A stretch of DNA of 64,000 nucleotides from Brachynemurus nebulosus (lineage: Eukaryota > Arthropoda > Insecta > Neuroptera > Myrmeleontidae): positions 48,501-112,500 of the forward strand of contig JAPWDM010000045.1 in the NCBI GenBank assembly GCA_035578155.1. The letters run 5' to 3'. A program made the position numbers and the translations under genes. Of this stretch, positions 53,794-64,000 are shown piece after piece. Below the pieces are notes generated by a model. That model was given only the letters and a program-made list of their open reading frames with translations, searched no databases and had not been told where the DNA came from. Within the stretch, counting starts at the first letter, position 1; each line of letters opens with the position of its first letter.

Positions 53794-54560
53794 GAACTTA
53801 TTTTTATAACAAATGCAATACACAAATATTAAGTAATTTAAATATGTTATTAAAGTTACTGTTTATTTATAAAGTAGGAATTTTGGATTTTTATTATTTA
53901 TAAAACAGAAATTTTTGATTGTTTTTGAAAGAAAAAATATCTTCATAATGGCCTTCCAGTTTACTATTTAAGTCCCTTTTTTAATATTTAAAAGTAAAAG
54001 ACAAAGTTAGTTGGCGGATAAGCATGGGTAGGAATGCCCTCATACGAATTGTGTTGGCTTTTTTCCTGCTAATTGCTATCGGCACAAAATTGGAATTTAG
54101 CCCTTAAAAACTTAAAACCTTTTTTTAAAGCCCCGATCGACCGGACACTCATCATCAGTTTTGAAACCACCAAAATGACAAATAGCTTGTAGACATTCAA
54201 TACCGATGATGAAAGGAAAAATTCGACTTCCGTGATGGGGCCCTGCGGCTCACGGCCTTTTTTTTTATTTACTGCATTAGCAGAAATAGCTAGGTTTTAA
54301 TTAATTAAATTTGTGATATGGGGATTTTTGTTTTAATAACACGGCACTGTTATGTTTTGATTAAAACATGCAAATATGTATAAAAATTGTTGATAGACAT
54401 AATACGTAAATACGATGTTTAGTTTCCTATTCCAGTATTTCATGTCAATCCAGTGCAGGTTTTTTACAGATTTTATACCAATATCATTTGTTTTTCTAAA
54501 ATTTTAATTTTTTCTAAAAAATTTGAAATTTATTTATTAGTAGTATATTCTGACAAAATT

Positions 54561-54943
54561 TACCATATTTTTCGGCGTGTAACGCGCACCTTGAGCACCA
54601 AAAATATTGTCTAAATTCCGTGGTGCGCCTTATACAATAAAACTGAGTAAAAATTATAACGGTCTTTATTTGAATATTATATATTCTTCTGTCAATACAA
54701 AGCGGGTTATCAAATAAATAAAAAAAAAGAAAATTTAACAATAACTAATACAAATTTAGGAAGATAGAATAAAAAATAAAATAGCATAAAAATAATATAT
54801 AAAATAAGTATATGAGTCATTATTTTATTATCAAAGTTTGGGTGCGCGTTATACGGCGAACAGACAAAGAAACTAAAAAATTATTCTAAATTTTGGGGTG
54901 TGCGTTATACCCTGGTGCGCGTTGTACGCCGGAAAATACGGTA
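54561..54943. mobile_element. MITE with TACCGTATTTTCCGGCGTA-type ends
   Basis: Left TACCATATTTTTCGGCGTGT with AACGCGCACC is mirrored by GGTGCGCGTTGTACGCCGGA ending at 54943, beside TA. Several GTGCGCGTTATAC repeats lie inside. No transposase. Confidence 0.7.
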
Positions 54944-55214
54944 TTTAAAAAGGCACTAAAGATTGTTACTACGGACAACCACGGTTATTGCAATGGTTAC
55001 ACTATTACAAAGTAGCAGTTGATCGGATCTTGAGGTTTATTTATTGAATTACTGTCACTCTAGACCAGGCACCGACAACCATTTTTGGTGGCGGGCCATT
55101 TAAAAAAAAATTATTTTTAAGCGGGTCGCACAATCAGATATTCTGTAATGTAGTATGTAGCTTAAATAGGTTTTTTCCTTCTAGTGAATTATCGAATTGA
55201 AAATTCAGTTATTG

Positions 55215-55658
55215 TAGCCACTGTCATGACGCAACTTGAGCCAGAGACCATAATAGATATTTGTTTTGAAGTCCCGAGAAGTCAAAAACGACATTCACTA
55301 AATTTTATATGAAGTATTTATGTTTCCGCGCGATAACTCTGGAACGAAACATCCTATTTTTACAAAATTTGGTAAAAATGTAGGAAGTCGAAAAGTCTTG
55401 GATGAGTTCTTCAGCCAGACATGTCTGATGCCCTGAACATGTTTTTTTAGTCATTTTTCGTGGAAAAAATTAGTTTTTTTGCCAAAATCTATCCAAGTTA
55501 AAAAGTTTTTGCGATATTTTCTTACACCGCTAGAAAGACAAAATAAAATTACATAAAAATGTTTTTGAACAATTATTCTATGTCAATTAGTTTCCGAGAA
55601 AAACTAGTTTTTGTAAACGGAAATTCGCTTTGTTATGCAGGATGCTACGACAGGGGAA
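55215..55658 (-). repeat. Minus-strand copy of the CCCCTGTCGCAGC family without (TA)n
   Basis: Contains TTTCCGAGAAAAACTAGTTT, GGAAATTCGCTTTGTTATGC and GATGCTACGACAGGGG at its right end, and GCGCGATAACTCTGGAACGA where other copies have the (TA)n tract nearby. Confidence 0.7.
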
Positions 55659-56089
55659 ACGACGAAAATTTTTAGTAACAATTTTATTTACATTTCTTTT
55701 TAGACAGATTCGACGCTATCAGTTTTCTGATAAAGTAAAATTCTACATTATTTATCTTTTTAGATTTTTGAAGTGCCTGGAAAACTTTCAGGAAACTTGA
55801 TACTTCCCCCCGGCTATACTCTGACTACATATTTTATACTTTTGCGTTGTCTTAAACTCTTTTCATTTTATTAGTTAAAACTCATCCCCTGTTATCTCCT
55901 GTTTGAAAAAAATACATTAGGTAATACTATCGTAAAATTAAACGATGGTTGTTAACAGATAAAGTATTTAAAACAGTATTGTTAAATAATTTGAAACTGT
56001 AGTAAGAATTTTTAACTGAATTATCTAATTTACCATTGTTTTTCGAAGTTTATATTAATTTGTATGGAATAAATGTATTAAATGGTTAA

Positions 56090-56090
<1 letters not shown>

Positions 56091-56176
<86 letters not shown>
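56091..56176. repeat. (TA)n microsatellite
   Basis: Pure TA tract of about 85 bp. Confidence 0.98.
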
Positions 56177-56177
<1 letters not shown>

Positions 56178-58578
56178 TCATTTAAATAAATAAATTCACG
56201 TTTATATGAATATTTATTTGCTTCAGAGGGACTACATAAAATTTACACTTAGGAACATCTTTATATATCTGTAGTATATTTGAATATTTGTACGTATATA
56301 AGATTTAAGGCAGTACAGTATTTCCCAAACTTTTTCCTTTATATATCCTAATTTGATCATAAACTTAAAATTGTACAGTGAATCTACGAAAAACAGGAAA
56401 TTAAAAACGATGTTAAACGGAAGGACAGCCAGAATATACTTAGTAAAAGTACGCTGCCAATGGGGTGTGTCACACAGCTTCCTCGTACGAGTAACAAACT
56501 TTTATGCAATTTCTAAAATGATAATTTATTAAAAATTAAAAATTTATACAAAAGCTATTGTAAAAAACACAAAATTGGTTAATAAGAAAACTCATTAATA
56601 CAAATACGTTTTATGTTCTTAAAAGATTAAGTGTGAATTAGAAGTAAAATAGTTTAACTTTTCAACAGTAGTTCCAACTCAAAATACTTAAAGACAAAAT
56701 TATCAAAATTTGAACAAAGTAGGACCAGTAGTAAGTAAGATATCAACATTTAATGGGATTTCATGGTATAGCGCCGTGGCTCTCAATACTCCCATTGTGA
56801 TGAAATTCGTAGGGGATCAACTTCGAACTAAACCTCATAATTTTTAAAAATTATCTAAAACAACCGAATAGTTCAGAAGTAATGCCACTTGATGCGATTT
56901 GGAATCTTAATGGAATGTCATGATAGCGCCGTAGCTATTGTTAGTTCGATTGCGATGAAATTCGTCGGGGGCCATTTAGGAACCAAACTGCATAACTTCT
57001 GGAAATTTCATTAAAAACAATCAAATAGCTCAGGAGTTACGTCACTTGGTGCGATGTGGTGACACACAAACGGATAGATAGACGAACCAACAGACAGACA
57101 TGAAACCAAAATTGTTCAGGAAGTTCTAAAACGTAATACCTATGTGCGTGAAAATTTTCATTTTAGGAGGGAAAAAATTTTCATATTTCAACAGTAGTTA
57201 CTCCGCTGCTACTTTAGTAGTCTCGAAAACAAAATACCAAATCATAAGAATTAAAAGTAATTAAATATAGGACCAATTTTTAATAAGGTGGATGGTCCTG
57301 TTTATATTCGCAATTAATGTTTATATTTGCTATAACTTTTAAATTTTATTGGAAAAACTTTTGAATCCGTTTTCCAAAAATCTGCCATTGTAAACGATAA
57401 AAGTACAAACTACTTTACGTGACAAGTCGAAAAATTAACTTATCACTATAAATTTTTTTGTACATTCACTTTTAACATTTACCAGATATCTCTAGATATT
57501 CCGTACTGTTTAATAGCTAAGTATCATTCTCTACTCTCATTTAGTATTGCTAAACAGCATAGGCATTAGATATTAGAATCTAATAATTGTTTATTAGATG
57601 GCCGTTCAAATACGCCGTTACACCTAACCGACGCGACGCACTGCTAGGGGTACGCGTACTACACTTTGAGAAACACGTCTTATTTAATGGAATTATAGAA
57701 ACCCTTAGGGTGAAAAGTGATGATGGTATATTCTTAGTAAATCTTTCATGTTTTACCCGTATTATGCAGCTTATACGTTTCAAAGTACAGCAATCCATAA
57801 ACTCTAATTGTAAATATTTTAGAATGGTAAATAAAATGTCTGTCAACAGATGTATATAGCTTCTTTAGATACCTCTGCCCTCTACCTAAAACGTGATTGC
57901 CTGCTACATACGGGTATAAATTAATGTTCTTCCGACTGTGACGAAATTCACAGATCATTTAGGGAATAAGCCACAAACAAATTCCCTGAAAATTCAGTCA
58001 AATAATTTTGGAGTTGTACATGCTGGACTAATTTTACTAACACAATTTATCCGTCCGTTTGTCAGACCGGTAGACAGATAAAACTGAAATTGGGTTCGAA
58101 TTTCATTCGATCCAGTCTGACGATATTTTTTAATCACAATGCTTTTTTTTAATTGTTGACATTGTCTACTCATTGTCAATCTCTTCTACGCCTTGTCGAC
58201 ATTCACGTTTAAACTATGGCCATTTATATGTGTAATTACGTTCGGCCGACCGTTCAGTTGGCATCAACCCTTTTATAAAACTCTCTACGATATCATCGAC
58301 TATCTTCGAACAAAGAAGTGAATAAAGTAATCCATATATTTTATTAAATTTTTACTTTTTATAGTGAATTTTGGTAAGTAAAACTTGCTCAATCATCTGA
58401 AATATAAAAATTAGAAAATCTTTGACGTCAAGTACATAATTATGTATAAACTGTCTTCGTAGAATTTTAACTTATTGATAATATTTTAGCTGTAAGTTGT
58501 GCTTCACTCCTTTACTCATGGGAAATAACTATACAGAAATCTTACACATTTACTGTTCCATGCATACAGATATATGTA
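56177..58578. other. Gene-free stretch, possible decayed hAT element
   Basis: CAGTATTTCCCAAACTTTTT at about 56318 and CTACACTTTGAGAAACAC at about 57659 look like opposite ends of a hAT-type element, but no duplication was found. Frames at 57580-57859 overlap on both strands and are not supported. Confidence 0.35.
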
Positions 58579-58580
58579 TA

Positions 58581-58649
<69 letters not shown>
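58579..58649. repeat. (TA)n microsatellite
   Basis: TA tract of about 70 bp. Confidence 0.97.
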
Positions 58650-58650
<1 letters not shown>

Positions 58651-58802
58651 CGTGTGGTTTTGATGTTTTGCATGTTATATTGTTTTATACGTATACCTGT
58701 AGTCCCGTTCTTATAGCCATCAGCAATTATATGTCTGAGGTATGAGAATACGTCTACGCTCTTCACATTTTTTTCTTAAATTAATCTTCTAAAAATAGTA
58801 AA

Positions 58803-59143
58803 TACCCCTGTCGCAGCATCCTGCATAACATAGCGAATTTCCGTTTATAAAAATTAGTTTTTCTCGGAAACTAGTTGACATAGAATAATAGTTTAAAGAG
58901 CTTTTTTGTGTAACTTTTTCTCCTCTTTTAAATGGTGTAAAAAAATTTGGCAAAAATTTTTGAATAAGTGGAAATTTTGGCAAAAAACTAATTTTTTGCA
59001 AGAACAAAAACCATGTTCCTGGCATCCGACGTGTCTGGCTGAAGAACTCATCCAAGATTTTTGGACTTCCAACGTTGTCACCAAATTTCGTAACCCTAGG
59101 ACGTTTCGTTCGAGAGTTATCGTGCTGATACATAAATACATAA

Positions 59144-59207
<64 letters not shown>

Positions 59208-59332
59208 TTTAGTGAATATTATTTTCGGTTTCTAGGGACCTCAAAACAAATTTCTGCCATAGTCCCGGGCTCAAGTCCCGTCATGAGACCTACTGTAATA
59301 GCTGAATTTCCATTCTGGAAATTCGCTAAAAT
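58803..59332 (+). repeat. Full-length copy of the (TA)n-containing repeat family
   Basis: Starts CCCCTGTCGCAGCATCCTGC and ATAGCGAATTTCC, passes (TA)n at about 59153-59203 and ends TGGAAATTCGCTAAAATAAA. The short inverted match TAGCGAATTTCC/GGAAATTCGCTA marks its two ends. It is the best reference copy in the window. Confidence 0.8.
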
Positions 59333-60896
59333 AAATGATAAAATAATTGCCCAATAGTTGACAATTGACATGTACACCATGTACACGATGTATACCATGT
59401 ACATATAATAAATTAATACTGTTTATTTTAAGCCCACGTGACAAAATTCTGTTTGATGGTTGGCTAAACGTTTAAACTAGCAGGTAACCTAGCATGAAAA
59501 ATAATAAAAAATAACACAGGATCTATCACCAAAATCAAGCAAGCTCGCATGCAGCTGAGCCATCAGTGACGTCATTATTCAGCAGCGTAGGAAGCAGAAC
59601 TGCCATCAAAACTCCAATCAAGCGATTTATCACGAAAACATGCATCGTGTGCGGCGGACTTAACAGACAGAATGGTAAGTGATGCTTACGCTTCCAGATA
59701 TACACTACAACTGACGATTCAGGTGGTTGAATAATTAGTAGGTACCTACCTATAGGTATATCTATTATATAAAAGAGAAATACTATTCACTCACTCACCT
59801 GTTACGAAATTTCCTGAACTATAATATATATAAACTTGAAATTTGGATGTAAGTCCCTGTTGGGTTGTAAGCGCTCGCTAAGAGAGGGTTTTGCAAAATT
59901 TTTAGTCTAACCGTAGAAATTTGCGAAAAACCGTAAAATATCAATTTTTTATTACTGTATACAACAATCTATGAATTTATTTAGAAATTAGTTATGGTTG
60001 CTAAGCATTTGTTGAAAAATAATTTTGGAATTTTTGTACATAAGTATTAATAAATATTTCTATAGATACATACCACCAATAATATTTTTACCTATGACTA
60101 CTATGACTAATTTACTGTGCAAAATACTATTTGTATCCTATACAAAAATTAACAACTTGGACTGTCGAGTTATTATCAATTGGCACGTCTGTTGTTCTCA
60201 GCAAATTCCATACAGATGAAATTTCCATCGGGCCGGGCTCGGTCATCCTGATGTTAAAAATGGAATATGGACTTTATTTATCTGTCCTCAGTAGTTTCGA
60301 GAAAACAGTAGCAAGTATCAAAAAATGATGAAACAAGTAAATTTGGTATACTCGTACGAATCAACAGAAAAAAATGATCAAAGTTAAAGTTATCCTGTAG
60401 GACCTGACAACCTCCAAAAAAAGCCTAAAGTAAACGACTCGACGTATCGTTACCAAATTTTTGGCTCTCCAAAGAAACCCAAAATAAATGGCTGGACGGA
60501 TCTTGACCAAATTTTTCGCGAATAGTACTGAGATTCTGAAAAAATTGACATGAGGCTAAAATTCCCCCGTAGGCTTTTGCGGACCCAAAAAACCCTTCAA
60601 ATAAACGATCAGGCGGATCTTATCCAAAATTTTCTCAAATATTATTGAGATTCCGAAATAAATTAATGTGAATTCAGAAATATTCTCCAGAGCCCTGGGA
60701 TCTCAAAATGTCTCACAAATTACAGTGCTCTTAAAATTGTTAGTGTGAATATCTGACTATCTACGATAAGATCTCAATGTATGTAAATTAGACATGCTAT
60801 TGAAATGCGAATATAGCGAAGAATTTCAGAATATCTGATTTGAAATTAAGGTGAAGTTAGAATGAATCCTCCAGCGCTACCGAATTAAACAACTCT
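59333..60896. other. Gene-free stretch
   Basis: Contains GCATCGTGTGCGGCGGACTT at about 59643, an inverted match to a block at 52327. No gene is supported. Confidence 0.4.
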
Positions 60897-61111
60897 ATAA
60901 TAATAATAATAATAATAATAAATTTTATTTCCATTAAGGGTTCCCCATTGGAAAGGGGTACATGTAACATATAAATATATAATAATATTAACAGTATCAA
61001 TAATATGATTGTATAAACAAAGAAATAACAAAAATCAGAAGGAACAGTAATTATATGTTCATACATAACAACATACACATAAACACAAATCAGGCACATA
61101 TATTTTCGAGT

Positions 61112-62335
61112 TCATTCTTGTAGCACAAATGCTCTTAACTTAAGAAGTTCTTTAAAGAAGAAAAATACATTTGAGATCTTTTTAGCGTTGAGAGTATTAT
61201 CATTTTCGATTTTAAGAATGTCTGTTATGGCAGTTTCTTTCGATTTAAAATACTGCCGGATGTAGTGTTCCCGAAGGTTTTCGTAGGCTGGACATTTAGC
61301 TATCACATGTGTTAGGTCTTCTAAGTCTTGATCATTGCAAACTAGACATATATTATTGAAGTATATTTGAAACAAAATACCATTTAAGTAGGTTTTAAAC
61401 TGTTGGTGAGAGCAGAGACGCAGCTGACTAAATAACCGGACTTGATAAAATTTGGTTTGTTCAAGGTAGTTTAAATGTAAGCTTGAAGGCAAGATTGATT
61501 TATAGATAGTGCTGTATGATGTTAACTGAGCTCTTTCCTTATCCATTTCATAAAGTTTACTACTATAGGCACTTAAAATTTCATTTATATTTAATTTTAG
61601 TCTTTTAGGACATTGCGACTCCCATAATTCTGTAAAACCTAAGTCAATCAAGATATTTTTTAATTGCGTGGCCCAGTTAAAATGTAGTTGCTTGTTTTCT
61701 AGTGAATCGAGAGTTAGAAGACGCTTGAAGCAAATTTTAGGTAACCGAATCTCGTCCATTTGGAGAATTTTATGCCACCAAATTAATGCACTCTTTAAGA
61801 CTGAAACGGCCAATTTTATGCTTCCTGTTTGGAGCCTAACAAGGTAATCCGGAGTATTCATAGGCAGATTCATCGTAGATTTCCAAAATCTCACTTGGCA
61901 TTTTTCTAAATTTTCCACATAACGTAGAGCCCAAACCTCACTAGCGTATAAGAGTATGGATTGTACTAGAGATTTAAATAACGATTTTTTCACCTCCCAC
62001 GAACTATTTTTCGAATTTATGAAGATTGATTTGACTCGGTCAATGGCGACATTTGATTTAGAGAGCTTCACGTCTACATGTTTAAGAAATTTTCCCGATG
62101 ACGAGAAGGTTACGCCTAAATATGAAAATTGTTTAACTATATCCAATCGTTTGTTGTTGAGAGTCATGTCTTTAATTTTTCTAGTGTTTGGTGACTTGTG
62201 AAAGACTACTATCTTGGATTTAGTAGTGTTAACATGTAGCTTATTCGTTTCGCAATACAGTTGTAAGATATTTAATTTTCTTTGTAAATCATCTTCTGAA
62301 AGCCCAAAGATGACTAGATCATCAGCGTAAAATAA
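61112..62335 (-). pseudogene. LINE reverse transcriptase, palm motif to C-terminus
   Basis: The frame is open from 62335 down to 61112. It begins LFYADDLVIFG (active-site YADD at 62318-62329), then FSYLGVTFSSSGKF of the thumb, a long helical region and a zinc-knuckle-like CLVCNDQDLEDLTHVIAKC near the end. A TGA at 62336-62338 directly precedes LFYADD, cutting it from the upstream part, so the enzyme cannot be made as one chain without readthrough. The longest ATG-initiated piece is 61112-62167 (351 codons). It belongs to the Jockey/CR1-like group by overall pattern; the exact clade is unsure. Confidence 0.85.
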
Positions 62336-62338
62336 TCA

Positions 62339-63491
62339 TGTGAGATCATTTTTTGAGTCGATTGCAATACCATTGGCTTTTTTGTTTTTGCAGAATTGTT
62401 CGAAATCTAAGATGAAAAGATTAAACAAAATAGGGTTTAAAGGGTCGCCTTGTAAGATTCAAGTTTTAATTGCTATTGGTTGACCCAGCAAATTATTTAT
62501 ATTCACTCTCACAGCCGCTTGACTGTATATGTTTTGAATAATTCGAACTATTTTTCCACTGATTCCCGAGCGATATAATTTTTCAAAAAGGAGACCGTGA
62601 TCTAATGAGTCGAACGCACGTTTCAAATCTATGAATGCTGCCATAACATATCTGCTTTTTTGATTTATATACATATTATATTCCTGGCCTGAAGCCATTT
62701 TGATTTTCGGGAATTATGTTAAAATTTTCCGACCACCAGCAAATTCTATAGTATATAATTTGAGTGAATATTTTCATGATTGTATTAGAAATTGCAATTC
62801 CACGGTAGCTTGTTGGATCATTTATTTCACCTTTCTTATAAATTAAACTTAGACGACTATGACTCCAATTTTGTGGTACGGCTTCCTTTTCCCACACAAC
62901 GTTCATTAAATTCAAAATGTAATGATCCCATGCTGGCGTTAGGTTTTTGTAAAATTCATTTGTTATTTTGTCCAGACCTGCAACTTTATTATTTTTTAGG
63001 GCTGATATACTATATTGTAACTCGTCTAGTGTAATCAATGAGTCGAAATACGGATGATATACATCAAAGAATTGTGTTTGAATTATGGGAGCATTATAGT
63101 AGATTTCATGCAAGTACTTTTCATAGTCTTCAATTTTTATAGGTATTGGTTTTATTTCCTTTGAGTCGAATTTTTTAACAATCAGCCAAAATTCTTTAGA
63201 GTTTCGTATGTTATTAAACTTATTTATTATTCCATTTTGGTATTCAGACTTTTTCTTTGTAATTAAGCTTTTATAATCGTTTTTTTCCTTTAGATATTCA
63301 TTTAAAAAATCCTTGCTGAACTGATTTTTCCTACATTGTTTTAAGATTTTCCTAGTTTTCCTTTTTTGAAGAACGCAATCGTTATCAAACCAGGGTTGAT
63401 TTTTAAAAAATTTATTTCTTACCGTTGAATTCTTTATCATATCCGCATCAGCTGCAGCCCCTTCAATTGCTCTCACCATATTTCCATACAA
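62339..63491 (-). pseudogene. LINE reverse transcriptase, finger region, frameshifted
   Basis: 62676-63491 encodes the linker and first RT blocks: NNKVAGLDKITNEFYKNL, SLIYKKGEINDPTSYRGIAI and ENQNGFRPG. It then breaks; the next block (YVMAAFIDLKRAFDSLDHG) continues in another frame at 62459-62698, and about 20-25 residues usually between them are lost. A TGA at 62459-62461 stands just before ILQGDPLNPILFNLF. Together with the TGA before YADD this makes the copy non-functional. Confidence 0.85.
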
Positions 63492-64000
63492 ATTTTCGAA
63501 ACAATTCTATATTCTAATTAAACAACTTGACTGATTTTGATAAAATTTTATGAAAATTAGATATGCTATAAAAATATAAATATGACTTGAAAATATGAAA
63601 ATATGAATAATACTTTAGAGTCGTCGAGCGAGCGAAGCGAAGCACATAAGGAACTGATTTTGTACAATATTTCAGAATATCAAATTTAAATGGACGTGTG
63701 GTCACAGTGCCCGTCAGTTACACTAAATAGGGCGCAAATTAAAAGCTGAAGAAATTTGACAATTTTTACTCAAGTACTGTTGAGATCTCTGTGAAACATG
63801 AAAGTGACGTTAAAATGATTTCCTAGGGCATTGGTGCCTTGAAGGGTCGAAGATAAAAACCATTCTAAAACTGCTGGTATAGCTGCCTATACAAAGTTCT
63901 TACGGTGCGAAAATTAGCCATGCTAATAAAATATGAAGATAGTTATTTTATAGTCATTGGGCGAGCAGGGTCAAGTGCTATAAATAATTGATTTTGCACA
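63492..64000. other. Gene-free end of the window
   Basis: AT-rich sequence upstream of the truncated LINE, with no recognisable feature. Confidence 0.5.

Larger units (their letters stand above)
60897..63491 (-). mobile_element. Non-LTR retrotransposon (LINE), 5'-truncated, minus strand
   Basis: The element reads right to left: linker region, reverse transcriptase, C-terminal domain with a Cys/His knuckle, a 3' UTR of about 200 bp and a terminal (TTA)n tract (60897-60921). The apurinic endonuclease domain expected in Jockey/CR1-type elements is missing, so the copy is 5'-truncated, as is usual for LINEs. It also carries a frameshift and two in-frame TGA codons. Confidence 0.85.

Noticed and set aside
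57580..57859. Overlapping 88- and 90-codon frames on opposite strands
   Set aside because: No family match, no start context, and the region has hAT-like end sequences.
61112..62698. Possible active LINE
   Set aside because: Endonuclease domain missing, one frameshift with lost residues and two stop codons in the reverse transcriptase.

Overview
The window is AT-rich eukaryotic nuclear DNA, most likely from an insect or other arthropod (a hemipteran-like repeat landscape is a guess). No host protein-coding gene could be recognised. The DNA is dominated by transposable elements and repeats: many small non-autonomous DNA transposons, several with perfect 8-bp target duplications, long (TA)n tracts, palindromes, a decayed LINE and one complete large element.

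The centrepiece is a full-length Polinton/Maverick (polintovirus-like) element at 18462-36280. It is 17,819 bp long, has terminal inverted repeats of about 573 bp, AG...CT termini and a perfect 6-bp target duplication TGGGTT (18456-18461 and 36281-36286). It carries the Polinton hallmark set with long intact frames: protein-primed DNA polymerase B, retroviral-type integrase with chromodomain, FtsK/HerA-type packaging ATPase, adenain-like cysteine protease, double- and single-jelly-roll capsid proteins and a phospholipase-A2-domain protein. It also has a DUF8207-like protein, a short fibre-like coiled-coil protein, an exonuclease-like protein, an OB-fold-like small protein and a 53-aa small ORF.

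The genes form TATA-driven transcription units. Minus strand: exonuclease-like; minor capsid + small ORF + major capsid; PLA2 protein + protease; polymerase B (with a likely 102-bp 5' UTR intron); OB-like protein. Plus strand: ATPase; DUF8207 + fibre + integrase; an unknown gene. Within units the cistrons are almost fused (TGAAAATG, TAAAATG or overlapping ATGA), suggesting termination-reinitiation. Two further junctions carry canonical in-frame -1 ribosomal slippery heptamers just before the upstream stop: A AAA AAC between PLA2 protein and protease, which has no AUG for its conserved N-terminus, and T TTT TTC inside the unknown gene. This translational organisation is the most interesting signal in the window. 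The inverted repeats also carry CTCF-like AGATGGCGC repeats and TGACGTCA palindromes.

Left flank (1-18455): non-coding, with a recurring TAGTAGTTGACA motif cluster, a head-to-head tRNA-like pair, several MITEs, a 293-bp (TA)n tract and satellite-like repeats. Right flank (36287-64000): a cluster of hAT-type elements at 37.9-45.8 kb (one with a transposase C-terminal remnant), mariner-like MITEs, a near-perfect 232-bp-arm palindrome, a (TA)n-containing repeat family in several copies, and a minus-strand non-LTR retrotransposon pseudogene at 60.9-63.5 kb.
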